Assembly (NCBI GenBank): GCA_937996535.1
Contig: CALKVF010000050.1
Location: forward strand, 1 to 20,481
Source: an uncultured Novosphingobium sp.
GTDB taxonomy: Bacteria > Pseudomonadota > Alphaproteobacteria > Sphingomonadales > Sphingomonadaceae
Direction: 5' to 3'
DNA length: 20,481 nucleotides
Positions within the stretch are counted from its first letter, which is position 1. Each line of letters begins with the position of its first letter. Shown piece by piece: positions 1-7,644 of the stretch. The translations under genes and the position numbers were made by a program. The notes beneath the pieces were generated by a model. The model was not told the origin of the DNA, did not search any database, and saw nothing but the letters and a program-made list of their open reading frames with translations.

Positions 1-871
1 CGAGGATCTTGCGGATTTCCGGGTGCTGCTTCCAGCGCTGGAATTCCTCGAACGGGTAGACGTAGGGGTTCTTGTAATCGAGCGCGGTGACGAAGCCCAA
101 GGCCACCTGGTTGTTCGCCTGGTGGTAGAGGAACCCGCCGCCCCAGCTGTCGCTTTCCGACAACGGCCAGCCCTGGGTGTGGATCACCCGGCCGGGCATG
201 TGCTTGTCGGGATCGATGTCCCAAAGTTCCTTGATGCCGATGCCGTAAACCTGCGGCTCGCAATCGGCTTCAAGGTCGTACTTAGCCTTGACCTGCTTGG
301 TCAGGTGGCCGCGCGCGCCTTCGGCAAAGAAGGTGTACTTGGCGTGGAGTTCCATGCCGGGCTGGTAATCGCCCTTGTGGCTGCCATCGCGGGCCACGCC
401 CATGTCCTGGGTAGCAACGCCCTTGACCGAGCCGTCCTCGTTGTAGAGCACTTCGCTGGCCGGGAAGCCGGGGAAGATTTCCACGCCCAGTTCCTCGGCC
501 TTGCCCGCCAGCCAGCGGCACAGGTTACCAAGGCTACCGGTGTAGTTGCCGTGGTTCGACATGAACGGAGGCATCGGCCAGTGCGGGATCGAGATGTGCT
601 TGCCGCGCGTCAGCACCCAGTGCCAGTTGTCGGTCACGGGCACTTCGGCCATCGGGCAGCCCTGGTCGCGCCAATCGGGCAGCAGTTCATCGAGCGCCTT
701 GGGATCGACCACCGCACCCGAGAGGATGTGCGCGCCCACTTCCGAGCCCTTTTCGAGAATGCAGACCGAAAGATCGGCATTGACCTGCTTCAACCGGATC
801 GCCGCAGCCAGGCCAGCCGGCCCGCCCCCAACGATCACGACGTCATACGGCATCGATTCCCGTTCGCTCAT
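1..871 (-). CDS. Electron transfer flavoprotein-ubiquinone oxidoreductase, N-terminal part (cut by window start)
   Basis: Passes electrons from reduced electron transfer flavoprotein, loaded by acyl-CoA and other dehydrogenases, to membrane ubiquinone. The reverse-strand frame opens with ATG at 869-871 and runs to the window edge without a stop, giving about 290 residues. The start reads MSERESMPYDVVIVGGGPAG, a classic Rossmann FAD-binding glycine motif, followed by the family-typical ILEKGSEVGAHILSGAV block and later GGGFLYHQANNQVALGFV. The 4Fe-4S and quinone-binding C-terminal part lies outside the window (family length is about 550 residues). It diverges from the rightward gene set with only about 50-85 bases between. 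Identification is confident; only the 3' end is missing. Confidence 0.95.
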   Translation of the reverse strand, partial: MSERESMPYDVVIVGGGPAGLAAAIRLKQVNADLSVCILEKGSEVGAHILSGAVVDPKALDELLPDWRDQGCPMAEVPVTDNWHWVLTRGKHISIPHWPMPPFMSNHGNYTGSLGNLCRWLAGKAEELGVEIFPGFPASEVLYNEDGSVKGVATQDMGVARDGSHKGDYQPGMELHAKYTFFAEGARGHLTKQVKAKYDLEADCEPQVYGIGIKELWDIDPDKHMPGRVIHTQGWPLSESDSWGGGFLYHQANNQVALGFVTALDYKNPYVYPFEEFQRWKQHPEIRKIL

Positions 872-919
872 TTCAACACCCACCCTGCGTAGAGTCCCAA
901 TTAATCGTTCGCTTGAGCC

Positions 920-1732
920 TTGATTGCAGCGCAGCAGCAGGTCAAGACCGCAATTGTGACTTTCTCCGATCATCAGGCCGCCGCAGCGGCAGGCCGTAGC
1001 GGCATCGACGCGGGCGATTTTGCCGCCGCAATCGCGTGGTGGCGCGATGCCGGGGTCGATCACGACTATGCCGACGAATCGCATTCGTGGCTGGCAGAGC
1101 CCGAAACCGAGGCCGATCCGCGCCAGGCCCAGCCCCGCTTCAAACCGCCCCCGCCGCCCCCGCCCCCGCCGGTTGAACGGATCGGCGGACCAGCCGATGC
1201 GCTGCCGGGCGATCTGGCCGCCTTTGCTGCGTGGTGGCTGGCGGAACCCTCGCTCGATGGCGGGCAGGTCGCGGGGCGGATCGCTCCGCGCGGAGCCGCC
1301 GGGGCGCAGCTGATGGTGCTGGTCGATCATCCCGAGGCCGAAGACGGCGAACGCCTGCTCTCGGGCCCGCAAGGACGGCTGCTCGACGCGATCCTCGCGG
1401 CGCTGGGTATCCCCGCCGATCAGGCCTATGTCGCCAGCGTGCTGCCACGCCACATGCCGATGCCGGATTGGGCCGGAATGCACGAGGCTGGCCTAGGGGA
1501 CATTACCTGCCGTCACGTCGCACTGGCCGCGCCGCAGCGGCTGTTGATGTTCGGCAGCCACATCTCGTCGCTTCTTGGCCACGATCCGACGAAAATCACT
1601 GAACCTTTGCGCCAATTTGCTCATGAAAGCGCCAGTATCCCGGCACTTGTTGCGCCGGGACTGGCCACGCTCATCGCGCGGCCACGAGGCAAGGCACGGC
1701 TGTGGCAGCAACTGCTCGATTGGAGCAATTGA
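920..1732 (+). CDS. Uracil-DNA glycosylase-fold protein, probably catalytically degenerate
   Basis: A 270-residue protein whose C-terminal half resembles family 4/5 uracil-DNA glycosylases: SGPQGRLLDAILAALGI followed by YVASVLPRHMPMPDW and a LLMFGSHISSLLG strand. The usual first active-site motif (GEAPG) is replaced by VDHPE, and no HPS-like loop is seen near the end, so DNA glycosylase activity is doubtful. The N-terminal third carries an acidic/Ala-rich helix region, then an uninterrupted run of nine prolines (about residues 76-84) that separates it from the fold. The chosen TTG start at 920 is uncertain: an in-frame GTG at 956 gives MTFSDHQ and may be the true start; neither has a strong ribosome site. 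It is followed at 32 bases by the transglycosylase gene, probably in one transcript. Confidence 0.75.
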   Translation: MIAAQQQVKTAIVTFSDHQAAAAAGRSGIDAGDFAAAIAWWRDAGVDHDYADESHSWLAEPETEADPRQAQPRFKPPPPPPPPPVERIGGPADALPGDLAAFAAWWLAEPSLDGGQVAGRIAPRGAAGAQLMVLVDHPEAEDGERLLSGPQGRLLDAILAALGIPADQAYVASVLPRHMPMPDWAGMHEAGLGDITCRHVALAAPQRLLMFGSHISSLLGHDPTKITEPLRQFAHESASIPALVAPGLATLIARPRGKARLWQQLLDWSN

Positions 1733-1764
1733 CCCGGCCAGGTTCGAATGGGCTGAATGCAATC

Positions 1765-3573
1765 GTGAATTCGGGTCTCAAGGCAGGTTTCAAGGCACGC
1801 AGGGCGCGGCGCACCGGCGCGCGGATGCTTGCGCTGGCCGCACTGGCCCTGCCGATGGCGGCACAGGCCAACAGCACCGCGCTGACCTATTTCGGCAGCC
1901 GCGCCGATCACAGCGCCGTGCCGACCCTGCTCAGCCGTGAGGACCGCGATTGGTACAAGACGCTGTTCACCGCGATCGACAAGGCCGACTGGACCCGCGT
2001 CCAGACGATGTTCGCCGAAAAGCCCGATGGCCCGCTGCATCAGGTCGCCCGCGCCGAATACTATCTTGCCCCCAATTCCCCGCGGATCGAACTGCCGGCG
2101 CTCTCCACCTGGCTTGAAACCGGATTGCAACTGCCCCAGGCCGAACAGATCGAAGCGCTGGCGCTCAAGCGCGGGGCCAGCAGCCTGCCCGCGCTGCCCG
2201 GCGCCAACCTGTTCACCACCATGCCCAACCGGCCCAAACGGATCCGCCCGCGCGACACCAACGACGGGACCATGCCCGCCGCCGTGTCGAGCGCGATCAC
2301 CGCGCGGATCAAGGCCGATGATCCCGCCGGGGCCAAGGCCCTGCTCGACGGGATCGACACCCAGCTGTCCGCGCCGACCCGCGCCGAATGGCGCTCCAAG
2401 ATCGCGTGGAGCTTCTACATCGAGAACGATGACGCCTCGGCCTATGCCTTGGCCCAGACCGCCAGCGACGGCGCCGGGCCGTGGGTGGCCGAAGGGCTGT
2501 GGGCGGCGGGGCTCGCGGCATGGCGGCTCGATGATTGCACCGGGGCCGCCGATGCCTTTGCCCGCACGGTCCGCGCCTCGGACAATGCCGAACTGTCCGC
2601 CGCCGCGCTCTATTGGCAAAGCCGCGCGCTGGTGCGCTGCCGCCTGCCGGAAAAGGCCTCGACCCCGCTCAAGGCCGCGGCCCGCTATGACGAGACGCTC
2701 TATGGCATGCTCGCGGCCGAACAATTGGGCTTTGCCCTCCCCCGCACCCACGAAGCGCCCGATTTTTCAGCCGGTGACTGGCAGGGCCTGCGCGACATTC
2801 CCAATGTCCGCACCGCCGCGATGCTGGCCGAAGTGGGCGAGGATGGCCTGGCCGACGAAGTGCTGCGCTATCAGGCGCGGATCGGCAGCCCGGGGCAATA
2901 CCAGCCGCTGACCCGCCTCGCGCGCGACCTTGGCCTGCCCGCCACCCAGCTGTGGATGGCCTATAACGCCCCGGCCGGCGGGCGCGCCGAACCAGCAGCC
3001 CGTTTCCCCACGCCCAAGTGGACCCCGGCCACCGGCTGGCGGGTCGATCCGGCGCTGGTCTATGCCCACACCTTGCAGGAATCGATCTTCCGCACCGCGG
3101 TGACCAGCCCGGCGGGCGCGCGCGGGCTGATGCAGATCATGCCGAGCGCGGCGCGCGATCATGCCGCCGAACTCGGGGTTTCGGGGACCAGCGCCGATCT
3201 CGCCCGGCCTGAAATCAACCTCGCCTTCGGACAGCAGCATCTCCAGATGCTCAAGGATGCGGCGGGAACCCAGGGCCTGCTGCCCAAGGTCATGGCCGCC
3301 TACAACGCCGGCCTCGTCCCGATCACGCGCTGGAACACCGAAATCCGCGATCGCGGCGATCCGCTGCTGTGGATCGAAAGCGTCCCCTATTGGGAGACGC
3401 GCGGCTATGTGAACATCGTGATGCGCAATTACTGGATGTACGAGCGTCAGGCCGGCGGCCCATCGGAAAGCCGCATGGCGCTGACCCAGGGTCTGTGGCC
3501 GACCTTCCCCGGCCTGTCGGGCTCGTCTGCCGTGCGGATGCGCGCCGATGGAACGCTCCAGCGTGGCCGTTGA
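1765..3573 (+). CDS. Soluble lytic murein transglycosylase (Slt70-like, exported)
   Basis: Cleaves the glycan strands of peptidoglycan non-hydrolytically, forming 1,6-anhydromuramyl ends, in the periplasm. From a GTG start at 1765 the protein is 602 residues, opening with a basic stretch (KARRARRTGAR) and a hydrophobic core MLALAALALPMAAQA, a convincing signal peptide. The frame is open further upstream to 1702 and a shorter ATG start exists at 1825. The middle is an alpha-helical superhelix region with repeated Ala-rich helices. The C-terminal SLT domain shows HTLQESIFRTAVTSPAGARG with catalytic Glu about residue 439, then LMQIMPSAA, NLAFGQQHL and MAAYNAG motifs, and the typical WIESVPYWETRGYVNIV tail. 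Its end overlaps the moaB start by 26 bases. Confidence 0.93.
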   Translation: MNSGLKAGFKARRARRTGARMLALAALALPMAAQANSTALTYFGSRADHSAVPTLLSREDRDWYKTLFTAIDKADWTRVQTMFAEKPDGPLHQVARAEYYLAPNSPRIELPALSTWLETGLQLPQAEQIEALALKRGASSLPALPGANLFTTMPNRPKRIRPRDTNDGTMPAAVSSAITARIKADDPAGAKALLDGIDTQLSAPTRAEWRSKIAWSFYIENDDASAYALAQTASDGAGPWVAEGLWAAGLAAWRLDDCTGAADAFARTVRASDNAELSAAALYWQSRALVRCRLPEKASTPLKAAARYDETLYGMLAAEQLGFALPRTHEAPDFSAGDWQGLRDIPNVRTAAMLAEVGEDGLADEVLRYQARIGSPGQYQPLTRLARDLGLPATQLWMAYNAPAGGRAEPAARFPTPKWTPATGWRVDPALVYAHTLQESIFRTAVTSPAGARGLMQIMPSAARDHAAELGVSGTSADLARPEINLAFGQQHLQMLKDAAGTQGLLPKVMAAYNAGLVPITRWNTEIRDRGDPLLWIESVPYWETRGYVNIVMRNYWMYERQAGGPSESRMALTQGLWPTFPGLSGSSAVRMRADGTLQRGR

Positions 3574-4102
3574 TCCCGCCCGGCCGTTCAAGCCGATCGC
3601 CATCGCCGTCCTGACCATATCGGACAGCCGCACGCTGGCCGATGACACCTCGGGCGCGATCCTTGCCGACCGGGTGCAAAGCGCGGGCCACCGCCTCGCC
3701 GAACGCCTCATCGTGCAAGACAGCGTGCCGCTGATCACCGAGCAGCTTGGCCGCTGGATCGACGACCCCGCGATCGATGCGGTGATTACCACCGGCGGCA
3801 CCGGGCTGACCGGCCGCGACGTGACGCCAGAGGCACTCGAACAGGTGCGAAGCGCGCACGGCGGCAAGGACATTCCCGGCTTTGGCGAGCTGTTCCGCTG
3901 GATCAGCTTCCGCTCGATCGGCACCAGCACGGTGCAAAGCCGGGCCTGCGCGGTGCTGGCTGGCGGCACCTACATCTTCGCCCTGCCCGGCTCCAACGGC
4001 GCGGTGAAGGATGGCTGGGACCAGATCCTTGCCGAACAGCTCGACAGCCGCAATCGCCCCTGCAACTTCGTCGAACTGATGCCCCGCCTGCGCGAGGTCT
4101 GA
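3548..4102 (+). CDS. moaB: Molybdenum cofactor biosynthesis protein B (MoaB/Mog fold)
   Basis: MoaB/Mog-family proteins bind molybdopterin and act in adenylylation of molybdopterin before molybdate insertion. The 184-residue protein shows the family signatures: IAIAVLTISDSR near the N-terminus, the conserved DAVITTGGTGLTGRDVTPEA loop around residue 80-98, the FGELFRWISFRSIGTS segment and the LPGSNGAVKDGWDQIL end motif. The start codon at 3548 lies inside the end of the transglycosylase gene in another frame (26-base overlap), so translation is probably coupled; an in-frame GTG at 3563 is a possible alternative. No other molybdenum cofactor gene is visible here, so it appears to be a stand-alone copy embedded in a housekeeping operon. 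Confidence 0.93.
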   Translation: MERSSVAVDPARPFKPIAIAVLTISDSRTLADDTSGAILADRVQSAGHRLAERLIVQDSVPLITEQLGRWIDDPAIDAVITTGGTGLTGRDVTPEALEQVRSAHGGKDIPGFGELFRWISFRSIGTSTVQSRACAVLAGGTYIFALPGSNGAVKDGWDQILAEQLDSRNRPCNFVELMPRLREV

Positions 4103-4122
4103 GCCCGCGCGCTTGCCAGTTT

Positions 4123-4137
4123 GTTCTATTTATGTTC
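4123..4137 (+). promoter_or_regulatory. LexA (SOS) box of alphaproteobacterial type
   Basis: Perfect match to the alphaproteobacterial LexA operator, GTTC (4123-4126), seven bases, GTTC (4134-4137). The box ends one base before the ATG at 4139 of the radical SAM gene, in the only non-coding gap (36 bases) after moaB. A LexA dimer here would block the start region directly. The call rests on the established consensus and on position; binding is inferred. Confidence 0.7.
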
Positions 4138-4138
4138 T

Positions 4139-5230
4139 ATGGCAGGGGTGGCGATCCGTCCTTCCCCGATTCACGGCCGCGGCGCCCAATCCGCCGCCGT
4201 GCCGCAGCGCTTCGGCCTGGCCGCGCGCGAAAGCGATGGGGACTGGCTCGACCAGGCCGAGCACGTCGATGGCCCCGCCCCCAAGCTGCGCACCAGCGTA
4301 ACCTTGGAACACCCGCGCACGATCATCGCGCGCAATAGCTCGCCCGACATTCCGTTTGATCGTTCGATCAACGCCTATCGCGGGTGCGAGCATGGCTGCG
4401 CCTATTGCTATGCCCGGCCAAGCCACGCCTTCCACGATCTGTCCCCCGGACTTGATTTCGAAACCAAGCTGTTCGCCAAGCCCGATGCGGCAAAGCTGCT
4501 GCGCGCAGAACTGGCCAAGCCGTCCTATCGCCCCGCCCCGATAGCGATGGGGACCAACACCGATCCCTATCAGCCGATCGAAGCGCGCTACAGGATCACC
4601 CGGGCCGTGCTGGAAGTCTGTCTTGAGGCGCGCCACCCGGTGACGATCACCACCAAGAGCGCGCGGGTGGTGCGCGATCTCGATCTGCTGGCGCAGTTGG
4701 CGGAATTGAACCTGACGGCGGTGAGCATTTCGGTCACCAGTCTTGATCCGCGCCTGTCGGGCCTGCTCGAACCGCGTGCCTCGGCCCCGGCCAAGCGGCT
4801 TGAGGCGCTGAGGCAGCTGGCGGCAGCCGGGGTTCCGGCACACGTTTCGGTGGCCCCGGTGATCCCTTCGATCACCGACGAATTCATCGAAGGCATCCTT
4901 GAGGCTGCCGCCGCGCGCGGGGTCAAAACCGCGAGCTGGATCATGCTGCGCCTGCCCCACGAGGTGGCCCCGCTGTTCAAGGAATGGCTCGAAGTCCACT
5001 ACCCTGCCCGCGCCGCCAAGGTGATCCATACCGTGCAGGCGATGCGCCACGGGAAGGACAACGATCCCGGTTTCTTCACCCGGATGAAACCCCACGGCGT
5101 CTGGGCCGATCTGTTTCGCACCCGGTTCCGGCTCGCGGCGCGGCGGCTCGGCCTCAATCGGGAACAGCCGAGCATTGATTGCAGCCAGTTCGTGCGGCCC
5201 GAAGGGAGCGGGCAGATGCGGTTGTTGTAA
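4139..5230 (+). CDS. PA0069-family radical SAM protein (spore photoproduct lyase-related)
   Basis: A radical S-adenosylmethionine enzyme of the PA0069 family, related to the SplB-type proteins; its reaction is not established. With ATG at 4139 it has 363 residues. Residues 83-90 read CEHGCAYC, giving the three cysteines (83, 87, 90) in the CxxxCxxC spacing that hold the 4Fe-4S cluster. GRGAQSAAVPQRFG near the N-terminus, MGTNTDPYQPIE, TITTKSARVVRDLDLL and the VSVAPVIPSITD segment are family-typical. No ribosome site precedes the ATG because the LexA box abuts it, so a leaderless message or a start at GTG 4148 is possible. The SOS box suggests a DNA-damage role, which is inference. It is convergent with the next gene, with 15 bases between stops. 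Confidence 0.9.
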   Translation: MAGVAIRPSPIHGRGAQSAAVPQRFGLAARESDGDWLDQAEHVDGPAPKLRTSVTLEHPRTIIARNSSPDIPFDRSINAYRGCEHGCAYCYARPSHAFHDLSPGLDFETKLFAKPDAAKLLRAELAKPSYRPAPIAMGTNTDPYQPIEARYRITRAVLEVCLEARHPVTITTKSARVVRDLDLLAQLAELNLTAVSISVTSLDPRLSGLLEPRASAPAKRLEALRQLAAAGVPAHVSVAPVIPSITDEFIEGILEAAAARGVKTASWIMLRLPHEVAPLFKEWLEVHYPARAAKVIHTVQAMRHGKDNDPGFFTRMKPHGVWADLFRTRFRLAARRLGLNREQPSIDCSQFVRPEGSGQMRLL

Positions 5231-5245
5231 GCCGTGCCCGGCGGA

Positions 5246-5590
5246 TCAGCGCGGCGCGGCCACCACCTCGATGGTGAGCGGCGCGCCGCCCGCCGCGATG
5301 GCCAGCAGGATATCGACATTGGGATGCGCGCCCGGGCGGCTGCGGGCATCAGCCATATGTTCGCCGAACACGTCCAGCCCATGCGCCGCTGCGGCCTGCC
5401 CCAGCGAGCCAAACGTCTGCTGGAGATATTGATAGACCGCGAGCGAGCCCTGCTTGCCCGGCTGGTTTTCGATCGCGGCAACCACGGTACCCGCCTGATC
5501 GATCAGGTTGATGCGCTGCACGCCATCAATGGCCGGCAGCTGTTGCAGGTTGTCCTTGACGACAGCGCCTGCCTGTATTGTATCCAGCAT
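5246..5590 (-). CDS. Small uncharacterised protein in acyl-CoA ligase operon
   Basis: A 114-residue protein of unknown function. It starts at ATG 5590 with an AAGGGA-like ribosome site six bases upstream; a TTG two codons earlier is less likely. Visible features are an N-terminal helix (LDTIQAGAVVKDNLQQLPAI), a strand-rich middle (VQRINLIDQAGTVVAAIEN), the segment NQPGKQGSLAVYQYLQQTFG, and a hydrophobic C-terminal strand ILLAIAAGGAPLTIEVV. No signal peptide or membrane helix is evident, so it is probably cytosolic. I have a weak recollection of a DUF6616-like family with a similar NQPGK-GSL-VY pattern but cannot confirm it. It follows the DUF1330 gene by 17 bases and is the last gene of a three-gene leftward operon. 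Confidence 0.72.
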   Translation of the reverse strand: MLDTIQAGAVVKDNLQQLPAIDGVQRINLIDQAGTVVAAIENQPGKQGSLAVYQYLQQTFGSLGQAAAAHGLDVFGEHMADARSRPGAHPNVDILLAIAAGGAPLTIEVVAAPR

Positions 5591-5607
5591 TCCCAATCCC
5601 TTGAAGC

Positions 5608-6015
5608 CTAACCCTGAAACCGGATCAGGCGGCTGTCCGCCACGGCCGCCGTGCGGTGCGGCACCACGTCGCGGATGTAATCGGCGTTCTTGACCATCGC
5701 CATGAAAGCAGCGCTATCAGGATAGCCCATCACGAAAGCCTCGTCCCATTCGCCCGCCGGGCCGGTAACGACGCATTCCATCGGCGCTTCCCAGACCATC
5801 GCCGCGCCATCCTCGGCCACCAGCTTCTGAAAGCCCGCGCGGTAGATCTCATAGGCCTGCGCCCCGGTCAGCCCCTTGCCGTGGTTGGGGTGATCAGCAG
5901 GGTACTGCGCCAAATCGCGGAACTTGATCAGGTTGAGCATGTGGATCGGCCGATCGCGCGGCAGATCCTTGAACGCTTGCCAGTTGGCGCGATCGGGATC
6001 GACATAGGCGGTCAT
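5608..6015 (-). CDS. DUF1330-family protein (dimeric alpha-beta barrel)
   Basis: A 135-residue protein with the look of the DUF1330 / dimeric ferredoxin-like barrel family. Visible features are RPIHMLNLIKFRDLAQY near the N-terminus, the GLTGAQAYEIYRAGFQKLV helix, the strand MVWEAPMECVVTGPAGEWDEAFVMGYP and a short C-terminal SRLIRF strand. Members of this superfamily include small-molecule binding proteins and isomerase- or monooxygenase-like folds, but this family has no assigned reaction. The ATG at 6015 was chosen over longer upstream codons because those lie inside the acyl-CoA ligase gene; the ligase stop and this start are one base apart, indicating translational coupling. It therefore probably acts on the same substrate or pathway as the ligase. 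Confidence 0.85.
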   Translation of the reverse strand: MTAYVDPDRANWQAFKDLPRDRPIHMLNLIKFRDLAQYPADHPNHGKGLTGAQAYEIYRAGFQKLVAEDGAAMVWEAPMECVVTGPAGEWDEAFVMGYPDSAAFMAMVKNADYIRDVVPHRTAAVADSRLIRFQG

Positions 6016-6016
6016 C

Positions 6017-7606
6017 TCAGGCGTCCGCCAGCTTGTAGTCGCGGAACTGGTCGCGCAGATCCTTCTTGCTGATCTTGCCGGTGCCGGTGTGGGGAATTTC
6101 GGCCACGAATTCGACCGCATCGGGCAGCCACCATTTGGCGACGTGCTGGGCTAGGTAATCGCGGATTTCAGCGGCCGATGCCTCAACCCCTTCCTTCTTG
6201 ACCACGACCAGGATCGGGCGCTCGTCCCAGCGCGGGTGGTAGATGCCAATCGCGGCGGCCTCGGCCACGGCAGGGTGGCCCACGGCGGCATTTTCCAGCT
6301 CGACCGAGCTGATCCATTCGCCGCCCGACTTGATCACATCCTTGGTCCGGTCGGTCAGTTGCAGCGTGCCATCGGGGTGGATCACCGCCACGTCACCGGT
6401 ATCGAACCACTGGTTCGCATCAACCGCGTCGGCTTCGGCCTTGAAATAGCGCTTGATCACCCACGGCCCCCGCACCTGCAGCGCGCCCGAGGTCTTGCCA
6501 TCGCGCGGCAGCACATCGTCCGGATCATCAAGGCTGACGCAGCGCAGTTCGACGCCAAACGGCACGCGGCCCTGCATCTGCTTGATATCGACCTGCTGTT
6601 CAAAGCTCAGCTCGTCCCAGTCCCAGGTCTTGGCGCCAGTTGTGCCGATCGGGCTGGTTTCGGTCATCCCCCAGGCATGAGCGACATTGACCCCGGCCTT
6701 CATCAGCCGCTCGATCATGAAGCGCGGCGCGGCGGACCCGCCGATGATCGCGTGGCGCAGCTTGCCCAGCCCCGCCCCGGTCGCATCGAGGTGCTGGAAC
6801 ACCGAGAGCCACACCGTCGGCACGCCGGCCGAATGGGTCACGCCTTCGCGCTCCATCAACTCGCACAGCACGGCGGCATCGTTGACCGCGGAAAACACGA
6901 ACTTCACCCCGGCAGCCGCGCCCGCCCAGGGCAGGCCCCAGCTGGCGGCGTGGAACATCGGCACCACGGGCAGCATCACCGCGCGCGCATCGAAATCGAA
7001 GATCGCCGGCTGGAGGCCGCTGATCGCGTGGAGATAGGTGCTGCGGTGCTGGTAGAGCACGCCCTTGGGATTGCCGGTGGTGCCGCTGGTGTAACACAGC
7101 ATACAGGGATCGCGTTCGTCGCCCGCAGCCCATTCGGTATTGCCGTCCTCGGCCCCGATCCAGTCCTCGAACTCGCCATCGTCGAAGCAGACGTAACGGC
7201 GGATCGTGGTCCACTTGGGTTTCATCCGCTCGACGATCGGCTTGAACGCCGCGTCGTAGAGCAGCACCTGATCCTCGGCGTGGTTGGCGATATATTCGAG
7301 CTGATCATCGAACAGCCGCGGGTTGACCGTGTGGAGCACGCCGCCGACGCCGACCGCGCCATACCAGCTGACCAAGTGGCGGGCGTGGTTCATGGCCAGA
7401 GTGGCGATCCGGTCCCCCGGCTTGACGCCCAGCTTGCGCAAGGCCTGGGTCATCTTCAGCGCATCGCGGCGCACCCCGGCCCAAGTGGTGCGGGTTTCGC
7501 TGCCATCGGCCCAATGGGTGACGATTTCGCGGCCGCCATTTTCGCGCGCCGCATGGTCGATGATATGCGTCACCCGAAGGTCGAAATCCTGCATGGCCCC
7601 CAGCAT
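6017..7606 (-). CDS. AMP-forming fatty/alkyl acyl-CoA ligase (AlkK/FadD-like)
   Basis: Activates a carboxylic acid to its CoA thioester through an acyl-adenylate in the cytosol. The 529-residue length is normal for medium/long-chain ligases of the AlkK group. It contains the ATP-binding loop YTSGTTGNPKG (residues 172-182), the A5-type motif WGMTETSP (312-319), the hinge region FDTGDVAVIHPDG (401-413) leading to DRTKDVIKSGGEWIS, and the C-terminal catalytic Lys region TGTGKISKKDLR. The start at 7606 is supported by AGGAGAGG four to six bases upstream. It lies 38 bases downstream of the dnaE stop and is coupled to two small genes. Fatty-acid or degraded side-chain substrates are both plausible; specificity cannot be read. 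Confidence 0.93.
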   Translation of the reverse strand: MLGAMQDFDLRVTHIIDHAARENGGREIVTHWADGSETRTTWAGVRRDALKMTQALRKLGVKPGDRIATLAMNHARHLVSWYGAVGVGGVLHTVNPRLFDDQLEYIANHAEDQVLLYDAAFKPIVERMKPKWTTIRRYVCFDDGEFEDWIGAEDGNTEWAAGDERDPCMLCYTSGTTGNPKGVLYQHRSTYLHAISGLQPAIFDFDARAVMLPVVPMFHAASWGLPWAGAAAGVKFVFSAVNDAAVLCELMEREGVTHSAGVPTVWLSVFQHLDATGAGLGKLRHAIIGGSAAPRFMIERLMKAGVNVAHAWGMTETSPIGTTGAKTWDWDELSFEQQVDIKQMQGRVPFGVELRCVSLDDPDDVLPRDGKTSGALQVRGPWVIKRYFKAEADAVDANQWFDTGDVAVIHPDGTLQLTDRTKDVIKSGGEWISSVELENAAVGHPAVAEAAAIGIYHPRWDERPILVVVKKEGVEASAAEIRDYLAQHVAKWWLPDAVEFVAEIPHTGTGKISKKDLRDQFRDYKLADA

Positions 7607-7644
7607 CGCTATCCTCTCCTGCCCGGTCGATTTTCGTTTTGTTT

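Noticed and set aside
1702..1764. Longer N-terminus for the transglycosylase from GTG 1702
   Set aside because: It would overlap the preceding gene and place about 20 residues before a well-formed signal peptide that fits a start at 1765.
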